A stretch of DNA of 64,000 bases, from NCBI GenBank assembly GCA_964242415.1, contig CAXTAT010000017.1, positions 1-64,000 of the forward strand, written 5' to 3'. The notes below the pieces were generated by a model, which was given only the letters and a program-made list of their open reading frames with translations, had not been told where the DNA came from and did not search any database. Each line of letters opens with the position of its first letter. Within the stretch, counting starts at the first letter, position 1. Made by a program: the position numbers and the translations under genes. The stretch comes from DASWOJ01 sp964242415. Lineage in GTDB: Bacteria; Pseudomonadota; Alphaproteobacteria; Acetobacterales; Acetobacteraceae. Below are positions 52,720 to 61,799 of the stretch, piece after piece.

Positions 52720-54009
52720 TCACGCCAACAGCGGCCGGTGCGCCGTCTCGGGCGCCATCGCGATGAACGGCAGTCCCACCACGTACACCAGCGACAGAAC
52801 CGAGATGGCCACCGGATACCCGCCCGTCCACAGCGCCACCGTCCCCACGAGCACCGGCCCCCCGGCGCCCAGCAGCCGGCCGAAGCTGAACGCGAACCCC
52901 GACCCGGCCCCCCGCCGCGCCGACGGGAACATCTCCGGCAGCCAGATCGTCGTCAGCGCGAACACGCCGTTGGTGGTGAACCCAAGCAGCGGCAGCAGGC
53001 ACATGAACACCACCAGGTTGTCCAGCAACTGGATCGCCACGTAGTACGACAGCACGATCATCACCATCGAGCCCAGGAAGAACAGCACCGCCGTACGCCG
53101 CCGGCTGCCGATCGCCTGGGTGATCCAAGGCATCAGCAGGCACCCCGCCAGCGTCCCGCAGTTGGTGATCAACCCGCATACCGCGCCCATCGTCTGCCCA
53201 TGCGCCGGTGTCGCCCCCGCTGCCACCAGCCGCGTCGCCACCACCGTCGGCGCCCAGAAGTTCGACGACCAAAGGCCGAAGATCATGCACGCCATCAGCA
53301 GCGCCGCCGCCCAGGTCGTCCGCGCCTGCCCCCGCCTGAACAGCGCCCCGAACGAGGACTCCGCGCCCGCCGCCCGCCGCGGCGGCTCGCTGATGTTGCG
53401 CCGCAGGTAGATCGTCAGCAGTGCCGGCGCGACCCCCAGGAAGAACATCCCGCGCCACCCGAGCGTCCCTGCGCACACCAGCGTCGCGAACGCTGCCAGG
53501 AACAGCCCGGTCGGCGTCGCCGTGTGCAGCCACCCCGCCAGCCGCACCCGCATGTGCTCGGGCACCGATTCGTGCAGCAGCGGCGTCCCCGCGGCCCACT
53601 CCCCGCCGATCCCGAACCCGGCCACGAACCGGAACACCGCGAACATCACCAGCCCCGTCGCCAGCCCGCACAGCCCGGTGAACACCGAGTACACGAGCAC
53701 CGTCAGGCACATGACTCGGACCCGGCCAACCTTGTCCGCCGCCCAGCCCCAAACCATCGAGCACGCCCAGCCCAGCATGAAAACCGAGAACAGCAGGCCG
53801 CCATACAACCCGATATTGGCCCGCGATGCCTCGATCCCGCTCGCCGGCAGCAGTTCCGTCAAGGCCGCGACGAGGACGTAGCTGTACATCGAGGAGTCGA
53901 ACCCATCGAGCATCCAGCCGAACCAGGTGGCCCAGAACACCCGCACGGGGGATGTGGCAGCAACGGCGGGAACGCCGTCCAAGCGGACAGAACGTGCGTG
54001 GCTCGACAT
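52720..54009 (-). CDS. MFS transporter, AAHS/MHS-type
   Basis: A 429-residue carrier with about 12 hydrophobic helices. Hallmarks are GWMLDGFDSSMYSYV in helix 1, WGWAADKVGRVRVM (the DRxGRR-like loop 2-3 motif), GGEWAAGTPLLHESVPEHMR and a second WLPEMFPSARRGAG loop. This subgroup imports aromatic acids, shikimate, sialic acid or dicarboxylates with protons. It points away from the Baeyer-Villiger gene, sharing a divergent promoter region. It probably brings in a pathway substrate (inference). Confidence 0.9.
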   Translation of the reverse strand: MSSHARSVRLDGVPAVAATSPVRVFWATWFGWMLDGFDSSMYSYVLVAALTELLPASGIEASRANIGLYGGLLFSVFMLGWACSMVWGWAADKVGRVRVMCLTVLVYSVFTGLCGLATGLVMFAVFRFVAGFGIGGEWAAGTPLLHESVPEHMRVRLAGWLHTATPTGLFLAAFATLVCAGTLGWRGMFFLGVAPALLTIYLRRNISEPPRRAAGAESSFGALFRRGQARTTWAAALLMACMIFGLWSSNFWAPTVVATRLVAAGATPAHGQTMGAVCGLITNCGTLAGCLLMPWITQAIGSRRRTAVLFFLGSMVMIVLSYYVAIQLLDNLVVFMCLLPLLGFTTNGVFALTTIWLPEMFPSARRGAGSGFAFSFGRLLGAGGPVLVGTVALWTGGYPVAISVLSLVYVVGLPFIAMAPETAHRPLLA

Positions 54010-54315
54010 GGACTCCTCCCGCGGGCTCTGCGGCCCTGCACGCTCAGCCTAAACCCGGCTGGACGCTCGACGCCAGAGCCGCCGGGTCACGCGGCCTGCA
54101 ACGGCCACGGCGGCGCTGGTTCAGCTTGGGCAAGGGGTATCCAAGGACCAGCGGAGGAACGCCCCTCCCACGCCGCGCCAGTCCAGGACGCCACTGGACG
54201 GGTCCATGCAACAACGCCTCCCGCGCCCCAGCCCGCCACATCTACGAAACCAACGGCATGGCAACCCCGTGCCGGACTGGATAAGCTGCCGGCCGCAAGA
54301 CGCAGGAGCGCCACC
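54010..54315. other. Divergent promoter region between MFS and BVMO genes
   Basis: A 306-base intergenic region between divergent genes. It should contain two promoters and any regulator sites; no clear boxes or inverted repeat of operator length could be picked out. No regulator gene is present in the whole 48-64 kb block. Confidence 0.45.
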
Positions 54316-55947
54316 ATGTCGGCCGCCATGAAGCAAACCCCATCGCCCGCGCATCACCGGTGCGACGCGGTCATCGTCGGCGCGGGGTTCTCGGGCCTGT
54401 ATCAGCTCCATCAGCTCCGCGACCAGCTCGGCCTGTCGGTCGTGCTGCTGGAGGCCGGCGATGGCGTAGGCGGCACCTGGCATTGGAACCGCTACCCCGG
54501 CGCGCGCTGCGACTCCGAGAGCTACACCTACTGCTACTCGTTCTCCAAGGAGCTGGAGCAGGAGTGGCGCTGGACCGAGCGCTACCCCGGCCACGCCGAA
54601 ATCCGCGCCTACCTCGACCACGTCGCCGACCGCTTCAACCTGCGGCGCGACATCCGCTTCGGCAGCCGCGTGGCTGCGGCGGCATTCGACGACGCAACCA
54701 GCCGCTGGACCGTGACGACCGAGGCCAGCGACCGCTACGACGCCGAGTTCTTCATCCCCGCCGTCGGCTGCCTCTCCGCGGCGAACGTCCCCGCCATCCC
54801 TGGCCTGGAGGGCTTCCGCGGCACCTGGGTCCACACCGGCCGCTGGCCGCAGGAGGGCGTCGATTTCACCGGCAAGCGCGTGGGCCTCATCGGCACCGGC
54901 TCGACCGGCATCCAGGCAACCCCCGTGATCGCCGCGCAGGCGGCCCATCTCACGGTGTTCCAGCGGACCGCGAACTACAGCGTCCCGGCCCGCAACGGCC
55001 CGTTCACCGCCGAGGCGCAGGCCGACATCCGGGCGCAATACCCGGCGCTGCGCGACAAGATGCGCTCGGCCACCAACGGCCATCCCTTCGACATCAGCCC
55101 CGATCCCGCGCTGAGCGTGACCGAGGAGGAGCGGCAACGCCGCTACGAAGCGGCATGGGAGGCAGGCGGCCTGCGGTTCCGCGCCGTGTTCGCCGACCTG
55201 CTGCAAAACAAGGAAGCCAACGACACCGCATCCGACTTCCTGCGCGCCAAGATACGCGCCGCCGTCCGCGACAAGGCAACCGCCGAGCGCCTGGTGCCGA
55301 CCGACCACCCCTTCGCCAGCAAGCGCCCGCCGATCGACACCGGTTACTTCGAGGCGTTCAACCGCGACAACGTGGCCCTGGTGGACGTGAGGGCCTCGCC
55401 CATCACCGCCATCACGCAGGACGGCATCCAGACCGCGGATGCCGCCTACCCGCTCGACATCATCGTGTTCGCGACCGGGTACGACGCGATGACCGGGCCG
55501 CTGCTGGCCATGGACATCACCGGCAGCGGCGGGCGGTCGCTGCGGCAGGACTGGGCGGCGGGGCCACGCACCTACTTGGGCCTGCAGACGCCGGGCTATC
55601 CCAATATGTTCACCATCACCGGACCCGGCAGCCCCTCGGTGCTGACGAACATGCCGGTGGCGATCGAGCAGCACACCCAGTGGATCACCGCCTGCATCGC
55701 CCACCTGCGCGCCACCGGGCGGCAGCGGATCGAGGCGACGCCGGAGGCGGCGGACGCCTGGGTCGCGCACGTCAACGACGCCGCGAACGCGACGCTGCTG
55801 CCGCTGGCCAACACCTCCTGGTACCTCGGCGCCAACGTGCCCGGCAAGCCGCGGGTGTTCATGCCCTACGCCGGCGGCATGGCGCGCTACGCCGCGACCT
55901 GCGCCGAGGTCGTACAGGACGGCTACCGCGGCTTCGCCCTGAGCTAG
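54316..55947 (+). CDS. Baeyer-Villiger monooxygenase
   Basis: A 543-residue class B flavoprotein monooxygenase. It has FAD motif VIVGAGFSGLYQLHQLRD (about residues 18-36), NADPH-binding GLIGTGSTGIQ (about residue 195) and the fingerprint FRGTWVHTGRWP between them. It inserts oxygen next to a carbonyl to make an ester or lactone, using NADPH and O2. GCAGGAGCG lies before ATG 54316. It lies between the oxygenase operon and the ABC importer, in the order expected for a cyclic-ketone or ring-cleavage route. Confidence 0.93.
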   Translation: MSAAMKQTPSPAHHRCDAVIVGAGFSGLYQLHQLRDQLGLSVVLLEAGDGVGGTWHWNRYPGARCDSESYTYCYSFSKELEQEWRWTERYPGHAEIRAYLDHVADRFNLRRDIRFGSRVAAAAFDDATSRWTVTTEASDRYDAEFFIPAVGCLSAANVPAIPGLEGFRGTWVHTGRWPQEGVDFTGKRVGLIGTGSTGIQATPVIAAQAAHLTVFQRTANYSVPARNGPFTAEAQADIRAQYPALRDKMRSATNGHPFDISPDPALSVTEEERQRRYEAAWEAGGLRFRAVFADLLQNKEANDTASDFLRAKIRAAVRDKATAERLVPTDHPFASKRPPIDTGYFEAFNRDNVALVDVRASPITAITQDGIQTADAAYPLDIIVFATGYDAMTGPLLAMDITGSGGRSLRQDWAAGPRTYLGLQTPGYPNMFTITGPGSPSVLTNMPVAIEQHTQWITACIAHLRATGRQRIEATPEAADAWVAHVNDAANATLLPLANTSWYLGANVPGKPRVFMPYAGGMARYAATCAEVVQDGYRGFALS

Positions 55948-56116
55948 TACGCCGGGAGGCAGCGCCACCATCACCCAGGCGGCTGGCCGGCAAGCAGCCA
56001 AGTTGCCAGCAGCCAAGTTGACGGTGCCGGCCGGCCCCCTATCATCGCCCCTGGTTGGCGGCGGGGACCGGCAGGGTGGTCGTCCCCCGCCCCGGAAACG
56101 CCTCGGAGACGAGCCA

Positions 56117-57241
56117 ATGGCGCAGGCGGCAGATCGGCATAACCAGGGCAGCCTCTCGAGCATGCCGGCGCATGGGACGGCGACTCTCGCGCTGCGTGGC
56201 ATCTCGAAGCGGTTCGGCGCAAAGCCGGCAATCGACAACGTGTCGCTGCAGCTTGAGGGCAACGAATACGTCTCCCTCCTCGGACCCAGCGGCTCCGGCA
56301 AGACCGTCCTGCTCCGTCTCATCGCCGGGTTCGAACGCCCGGACGCGGGCGAGGTGTGGCTCGGCGGCGAGCTGGTGTCGGGACTGCCCGCGCATCGCCG
56401 CGGCATCGGCTTCGTGTTCCAGAACTTCGCCCTGTTCCCGAACTACACGGTCTTCGACAACATCGCCTTCGGCCTGAAGAACGGCAGCGCCAGGGGCGAC
56501 GCCGCCACCCGGCGCGACCGGGTCAAGGCGATGGTCGCCCTGGTGGGCCTAGAAGGGCTGGAGGGCCGCGCCGTCCACCAAATCTCCGGCGGCCAGCGCC
56601 AGCGCGTCGCCCTCGCCCGCACCCTGGTCACCGCACCGCGCCTCGTCCTGCTCGACGAACCCCTCGGCGCGCTCGACGCCAACCTCCGGGCGCGCATGCG
56701 CGGCGAGCTGCGCCGCATCCGTGAGCAACTCGGCACCACCTTCCTGCACGTCACCGGCAGCGAGTCGGAGGCCCTCTCGATGGGCGACCGGGTGGTCATG
56801 CTCGACGCCGGACGCATCGCGCAGATCGACCGGCCGCAGACCGTGTATCACCACCCCGCAGGGCCGAACGTCGCCCGGTTCCTGAACTGCTACAACATGT
56901 TCGAGGGCGTCATCGACGGCGGCGCCTTCCGCGCCAGCGCCGCCGCCTTCCCAATCGCCGGCCGGGTGGTCCCCGCGCCAGCCCCGCACTACGCGATCCG
57001 CCACGATCTCGTGCAGATCCGGCCGGCCGCTGCGCCCTTCCTGGGCGGCGAGGCAGTGGTCGAGGCGACGTTCCTCGCCAGCGAGTATGCCGGCGCGGTG
57101 GTGATCAACCTGTTCGCGTTGCCCGGCGGCGGCGTGGTCGAGGTCGAAAGCCACCTCAGCCAGCGCCGCCCCGAGCCGCTCGACGTCGGCCGTGGCTACA
57201 CTCTTGCATGGAGGGCGGCGGACGCAATCGTATTCGGGTGA
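56117..57241 (+). CDS. ABC importer ATPase (PotA-type) with altered H-loop
   Basis: A 374-residue ATPase of the spermidine/putrescine/Fe group with a C-terminal TOBE domain. Walker A GPSGSGKT, signature SGGQRQRV and Walker B LVLLDEPLGALD are normal. The switch loop reads HVTGSESEALSMGD: Gly214 replaces the H-loop histidine that normally contacts the ATP gamma-phosphate (the other ATPase in the cluster keeps it). That suggests an asymmetric pair with one degenerate site. GGAGACGAGCC precedes ATG 56117. It leads the importer genes. Confidence 0.9.
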   Translation: MAQAADRHNQGSLSSMPAHGTATLALRGISKRFGAKPAIDNVSLQLEGNEYVSLLGPSGSGKTVLLRLIAGFERPDAGEVWLGGELVSGLPAHRRGIGFVFQNFALFPNYTVFDNIAFGLKNGSARGDAATRRDRVKAMVALVGLEGLEGRAVHQISGGQRQRVALARTLVTAPRLVLLDEPLGALDANLRARMRGELRRIREQLGTTFLHVTGSESEALSMGDRVVMLDAGRIAQIDRPQTVYHHPAGPNVARFLNCYNMFEGVIDGGAFRASAAAFPIAGRVVPAPAPHYAIRHDLVQIRPAAAPFLGGEAVVEATFLASEYAGAVVINLFALPGGGVVEVESHLSQRRPEPLDVGRGYTLAWRAADAIVFG

Positions 57242-57247
57242 CGCTGC

Positions 57248-58171
57248 ATGCCGGTTCTGCCACAGACGACCCTCGACGGCCTACCCTCCGCCGCCGCCGC
57301 CCCATCGCGGCCCGCCCGCATCGCCAAGCCCCCGGCAACCGCATACTGGCTGATCGCCCCCGGCGTGATCTGGATGTCGCTGTTCCTGCTGCTGCCGCTG
57401 CTGATGATGCTCTACGTCTCGTTCTGGACGCAGACCACCTTCAAGATCGAGCCGATCCTGACCACGAAAAGCTGGGTCGCCTTCTTCTCCAGCAGCACCT
57501 ACGTCGGCGCGCTGTGGACCACCCTCCGCATCTGGCTCATCGTCCTCGCCGCCACCCTGGCCATCGGCTACCCCGCCGCGCTCTTCGTCGGCCTGCTCGT
57601 CCGCAACAAGACGCTGGCGACCGTCCTCCTCGTCCTGTGCGTCATCCCGTTCTGGACCTCGTTCCTGATCCGCGTGCTGGCGTGGCGGCCGATGCTGGGC
57701 ACCGAGGGCGCGATCAACGACATCCTGCTCTCGCTCGGCCTGATCACCCACCCGATCGAGGCGCTGCTGTTCACCGACCTGTCGGTCATCATCGGCATGA
57801 CCCAAATCTACTGCGTGTTCATGGTCGGCCCGATCGCCTTCACCCTCGGCCGCATCGACCCCAACATCATCGAGGCCGCGCGCGACCTGGGCGCCGGCTT
57901 CGGCCGCATCTTCCGCACCATCATCCTGCCGCTCAGCCTGCCCGGCGTCGTGGTCGGCGCGATCTTCGTCTCCGTCATGGTGCTCGGCGAGTTCGCCACC
58001 TCCGCCGCGCTGTCCGGCCGCAAGGTCAACCTGCTCGGCAACATCATCGTAACCCAGGTCGGCTCGCTCAAATGGGCCTTCGCCGCCGTCGCCGGCGTGG
58101 TCCTGACGGTCGTGATGGGCACCGTGGTCGCCCTGCTGTTGCGGGTCGTCGACCTGCAACGGGAGCTCTGA
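57248..58171 (+). CDS. ABC importer permease 1, PotB type
   Basis: A 307-residue permease with about six hydrophobic segments. The EAA loop is EAARDLGAGFGRIFRTIILPLSLPG (about residues 208-232), which docks onto the ATPase. The first transmembrane segment sits near residue 35 after a proline-rich cytosolic tail. It starts 6 bases after the ATPase stop and pairs with the following PotC-type permease. Confidence 0.92.
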   Translation: MPVLPQTTLDGLPSAAAAPSRPARIAKPPATAYWLIAPGVIWMSLFLLLPLLMMLYVSFWTQTTFKIEPILTTKSWVAFFSSSTYVGALWTTLRIWLIVLAATLAIGYPAALFVGLLVRNKTLATVLLVLCVIPFWTSFLIRVLAWRPMLGTEGAINDILLSLGLITHPIEALLFTDLSVIIGMTQIYCVFMVGPIAFTLGRIDPNIIEAARDLGAGFGRIFRTIILPLSLPGVVVGAIFVSVMVLGEFATSAALSGRKVNLLGNIIVTQVGSLKWAFAAVAGVVLTVVMGTVVALLLRVVDLQREL

Positions 58172-58174
58172 CCC

Positions 58175-59020
58175 ATGCAGGGTGCCGTGCTCAAGCCCGT
58201 CCTATCCGCCTACACCGTCATCTTCCTGGTGTTCCTCTACGCGCCGTTCCTAGTCCTGGCCGTACTATCCTTCCAAACCGGCCCAGAGGGCGGCCCGCAG
58301 TTCCCGATCATCCAGTGGTCCACCTACTGGTACCGCGACCTCTTCGGCCTGAACCCGCCATCGCGCATCGCCCCGCTGCCGATCCAGGAAGGCCTGTTGC
58401 GCTCCCTGGCCCTGGCATTCGCAACCATGGTGGTCTCGACCGTGCTGGGCGTGATGTCGGCGCAGGCATTCCGCCAGCGATTCCGCGGCGCCGGCGTCGT
58501 GTTCTACCTGATCGTGCTCGGCATGATGGTGCCCGGCGTGCTTGTGGGCCTCGGCATGGCCCTGGTCGCCAACACGCTCGGGATCGACCGGCACTGGTAC
58601 ACCACCGCCTTCGTGCTGCACGTCGTCTATACCTTCCCGTTCGCGTTCCTGGTGATGCTGGCGATCTTCAACCGCTTCGACCGCTCGCTAGAGGAGGCCG
58701 CCTGGTCCCTCGGCGTCTCGCCATCACGGACGTTCCGCACGGTGACGCTGCCGATGATCTTCCCCGGCGTCCTGTCGGCGATGCTGTTCGCCTTCACCCT
58801 CAGCTACGACGAGTTCTCCCGCACCCTGTTCGCCTCCGGCCGTGACCTCACCCTGCCGCTGGCGATCTACGGAACCTTCTCGGTCGAAATCCACCCCAAC
58901 ATCTTCGCCTTCGGGGTGCTGACCACGCTGTTCTCGTTCGCGCTGCTCACCGTTTACGCGATCCTCATGAGCCTATCGGTCCGTCGCGCCCGCCGCCTGG
59001 CGATCCAGGAGGAGGCATGA
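58175..59020 (+). CDS. ABC importer permease 2, PotC type
   Basis: A 281-residue permease with about six hydrophobic segments. The docking loop is EAAWSLGVSPSRTFRTVTLPMIFPG (about residues 174-198). It lies 3 bases after permease 1 and its stop overlaps the start of the next dehydrogenase gene (ATGA). The two permeases form the heterodimeric channel for the substrate bound by the protein at 60.5 kb. Confidence 0.92.
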   Translation: MQGAVLKPVLSAYTVIFLVFLYAPFLVLAVLSFQTGPEGGPQFPIIQWSTYWYRDLFGLNPPSRIAPLPIQEGLLRSLALAFATMVVSTVLGVMSAQAFRQRFRGAGVVFYLIVLGMMVPGVLVGLGMALVANTLGIDRHWYTTAFVLHVVYTFPFAFLVMLAIFNRFDRSLEEAAWSLGVSPSRTFRTVTLPMIFPGVLSAMLFAFTLSYDEFSRTLFASGRDLTLPLAIYGTFSVEIHPNIFAFGVLTTLFSFALLTVYAILMSLSVRRARRLAIQEEA

Positions 59021-59754
59021 CCGGCACCCTGGCCATCGTCACCGGCGCCGGATCGGGCATCGGCCAAGCAAGCGCCCGCCGCCTGGCGCACGATGGCTAC
59101 GCCGTCGCCGTCAACGACCTCGACGCCGCCAGCGCGCAGGCCACCGTTGACGCCATCACCGCCGCCGGCGGCCGCGCCGTCGCCTGCCCCGGCGATGTCT
59201 CCGACCCCGCCGCCGTCACCGCTTTCACCACCGCCGCCGAGGCCGCATTCGGCCCCTGCGCCGCGCTGGTGAACAATGCCGGCTTCGTCCACCAGGCCCG
59301 CTTCGTTGACCTCACCGTCGCCGACTTCGACCGCATGTTCGCCGTCCACGTGCGCGGCAACTTCCTGTGCACCTCCGCCGTGCTGCCCGGCATGCTGGCC
59401 CGCGGTGCCGGCGCAATCGTCAGCATCGCCTCGCAACTCGGCCAGATCGGCGGCATCGAGCTGGCGCACTACAGCGCCGCCAAGGCCGCCATCGTCGGCA
59501 TGACCAAGTCCCTGGCCCGCGAAGTCAGCGCGCAAGGGGTGCGGGTCAACGCAATCGCCCCCGGCCCGATCAATACGCCGCTCGTGATGGGGCTGTCGGA
59601 GAGCTGGCGGCGGGTCAAGGCCGCCGAGTTGCCGCTCGGCCGCTTCGGCGAGCCGGAGGAGGTCGCCGCCGCAGTCGCCTTCCTGGTCTCCCCCCAGGCC
59701 AGCCTATTCGTGGGCCAGACGCTCGGGCCAAACTCAGGAGACGTGATGCTGTGA
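59017..59754 (+). CDS. Short-chain dehydrogenase/reductase 1
   Basis: A 245-residue classical SDR. The cofactor motif is TGAGSGIG (about residues 9-16), NNAG follows near residue 87, and the active site shows SIASQLGQIGGIELAHYSAAK (Ser, Tyr-x3-Lys). NAD(H)- or NADP(H)-linked oxidation of an alcohol or ketone reduction is expected. The ATG overlaps the PotC-type stop, and its own stop overlaps the second SDR (GTGA), so transport and oxidation genes are one transcription unit. Confidence 0.92.
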   Translation: MTGTLAIVTGAGSGIGQASARRLAHDGYAVAVNDLDAASAQATVDAITAAGGRAVACPGDVSDPAAVTAFTTAAEAAFGPCAALVNNAGFVHQARFVDLTVADFDRMFAVHVRGNFLCTSAVLPGMLARGAGAIVSIASQLGQIGGIELAHYSAAKAAIVGMTKSLAREVSAQGVRVNAIAPGPINTPLVMGLSESWRRVKAAELPLGRFGEPEEVAAAVAFLVSPQASLFVGQTLGPNSGDVML

Positions 59755-60515
59755 GCGACACGGATAAGACGGCGCTGATCTCAGGCGCCGGCATCGGCAT
59801 CGGCCGTGCCACTGCCCTGGCGTTCGGCGCGGCGGGTTACCGGGTCATCGTCACCGACGTGCTCGAAGCCGAAGGCGAGGCGGTCGCAACAGAAATCCGC
59901 CAGGCCGGCGGCGCCGCAGAATTTCACCCCCTCGACGTCCGCTCGACCGAGGCCGCCAACCGCGTCGTTGCCGACATCGAGCGCCGGTTCGGCGCCCTCG
60001 CCGCGCTGGTCTGCAACGCCGGCATCGCCCACAAGACCCCGGTGGCGACCATCACCGACGAGGTCTGGGACCACACGTTCGAGATCGACCTGAAAGGCAT
60101 GCTGCGCCTGATCCGCGCCGCCGCCCCGGCGATGCGCCAGGCCGGCCAGGGCGCAATCATCTGCACCTCCTCGATCATGGGCGTGGCCTACGGATGGGAC
60201 GAGCACGTACCCTACTCAGCCGCCAAATCCGGCGTGGTCGGCCTGGTGCGGGGCCTCGCCGTAGAGCTGGCGCGCTCGGGCATCCGGGTCAACGGCGTGG
60301 CGCCGGGCTACATCCGCACCGCGCAACTGCTCTCGGCCGAGCATTCGCTTGGGCCAGAAGGCGCGGAGCGCGCCGGCGAGTTCATCCCGATGGGCCGCAT
60401 CGGCGAGCCCGGCGAGGTCGCCGACGTGATCCTGTTCCTGGCGTCCACCGCCGCCCGCTACATGACCGGGCAAGTCGTCGTGGTGGACGGCGGCCTCCTG
60501 GTCGGCCGCTATTAG
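59751..60515 (+). CDS. Short-chain dehydrogenase/reductase 2
   Basis: A 254-residue classical SDR. The cofactor motif is SGAGIGIG, CNAG is at about residue 86, and the catalytic part is CTSSIMGVAYGWDEHVPYSAAK. A wide insertion before the tyrosine (GWDEHV) is unusual. GTG 59751 overlaps the previous stop; GGAG lies 11 bases upstream. It is a paralogue of the first SDR but clearly different in sequence, so the two probably act on successive intermediates. Confidence 0.9.
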   Translation: MSDTDKTALISGAGIGIGRATALAFGAAGYRVIVTDVLEAEGEAVATEIRQAGGAAEFHPLDVRSTEAANRVVADIERRFGALAALVCNAGIAHKTPVATITDEVWDHTFEIDLKGMLRLIRAAAPAMRQAGQGAIICTSSIMGVAYGWDEHVPYSAAKSGVVGLVRGLAVELARSGIRVNGVAPGYIRTAQLLSAEHSLGPEGAERAGEFIPMGRIGEPGEVADVILFLASTAARYMTGQVVVVDGGLLVGRY

Positions 60516-60543
60516 CACTCGTTTCAACGGAGGGTTGGCAGCA

Positions 60544-61779
60544 ATGACGGACTTTGCAGACGTGGACCGACGCAGCATGCTGAAGCGCACCGCCGGCGCC
60601 ATCGCCCTCGGGATCGGCGGCGGCACGCCCTTCCTGTCCTCGCGCCAGGCGTGGGCGCAGGCCAATGCGGTGGCCAAGGAGGAGCTGCGCACCATCGGCC
60701 TCGCCGTCACGGTGCAGGAACGCATCCTCGCCGACTTCAAGAAGGAAAGCGGCGTCGGCTCGACCCAGGGCACGGCCGCGACCTTCCCCGACGCGCAGAC
60801 CAAGATCCTCTCCGGCTCCAAGGACTACGATTGCTGGGAAGCGACGGGCGAGCGCCTGCCCTCGGTGGTGCAGACCAACAACATCGACCCGATCCCGGCG
60901 GCGTCGCTGAAGAACTGGGCCAATATCCGCGACACCTTCACCAAGCCGAGCCCGAAATGGGGCAAGGCGGACCAGATCACCGGCCAGATCTGGTCGGACG
61001 ACGCGCACACCAAGCTATGGATGGTCCCCGCCGTCTATAACTACGACTCGATCGGCTACAATCCCGATATCGTCTCCGCCGAGGAGGCCAATAGCTGGAC
61101 CGCCATCTTCGACAAGAAGTGGAAGGGCAGGTCCGGCCTCAACACCGACCCGCTGATCGCCATCGGCCAAGCGGTGATGGCGATGAACACGCTCGGCCTG
61201 TCGGACGTGAAGAACCCGGGCAACCCGAACCAAAAGGAGATCGAGGAGGCCACCAAGTTCCTGATCTCGAAGAAGAAGGACGGCCAGTTCCGTGCGCTGT
61301 GGGGCGATTTCGGCGAGCTGGTCAACCTGCTCGCGTCCGGCGAGATGGTGGTCTGCGACGCCTGGCAGCCGGCGGTGATGGCGGTGAAGGCGCAGGGCAA
61401 GTCGTGCAAGTACGCGATCCCCAGGGAGGGCTACCGCGCCTGGTCGATCGGCCCGACGATGATCGCCGGCACCAGCAACAAGGAGGCGGTGATCTCCTAC
61501 GCCGACTACTGGCTGTCCGGGCCGCCCGGCATCACCGTCTCCGAACAGGGCTACTACTCGCCGACCACCAACATCAAGAACGTCATGCCGCCGGACAAGT
61601 ATGCGTTCTGGTACGAGGGCAAGCCCTGGAAGGGCGCGCCCGAGCGCGGCGTCAAGGAAGGCGACCTGCGCGACGGCGGCTCGCTCGAAACGCGCGCCGG
61701 GCACGTGGCCTATTGGCACCAGTGGCCGGCGGAATACGACCTGCTGACGCAGAAGTGGGACGAGTTCCTCAACGCCTGA
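60544..61779 (+). CDS. Periplasmic binding protein, spermidine/putrescine class
   Basis: A 411-residue substrate-binding protein. The N-terminus (DRRSMLKRTAGAIALGIGGG, then AWAQ) looks like a twin-arginine signal. The body has the two-lobe fold of the PotD/SBP_bac_8 type, with QIWSDDAHTKLWMVPAVYNYDSIGYN typical of it. GGAGGG precedes ATG 60544. It is unusually long and probably recognises a larger or modified ligand. It belongs to the importer with two ATPases. Confidence 0.9.
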   Translation: MTDFADVDRRSMLKRTAGAIALGIGGGTPFLSSRQAWAQANAVAKEELRTIGLAVTVQERILADFKKESGVGSTQGTAATFPDAQTKILSGSKDYDCWEATGERLPSVVQTNNIDPIPAASLKNWANIRDTFTKPSPKWGKADQITGQIWSDDAHTKLWMVPAVYNYDSIGYNPDIVSAEEANSWTAIFDKKWKGRSGLNTDPLIAIGQAVMAMNTLGLSDVKNPGNPNQKEIEEATKFLISKKKDGQFRALWGDFGELVNLLASGEMVVCDAWQPAVMAVKAQGKSCKYAIPREGYRAWSIGPTMIAGTSNKEAVISYADYWLSGPPGITVSEQGYYSPTTNIKNVMPPDKYAFWYEGKPWKGAPERGVKEGDLRDGGSLETRAGHVAYWHQWPAEYDLLTQKWDEFLNA

Positions 61780-61799
61780 CACCCTGACTAAGCGAGACC

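Noticed and set aside
55985..56025. Direct repeat CAGCCAAGTTG as an operator for the ABC importer
   Set aside because: Two short copies only, no dyad symmetry and no regulator nearby; not enough support.
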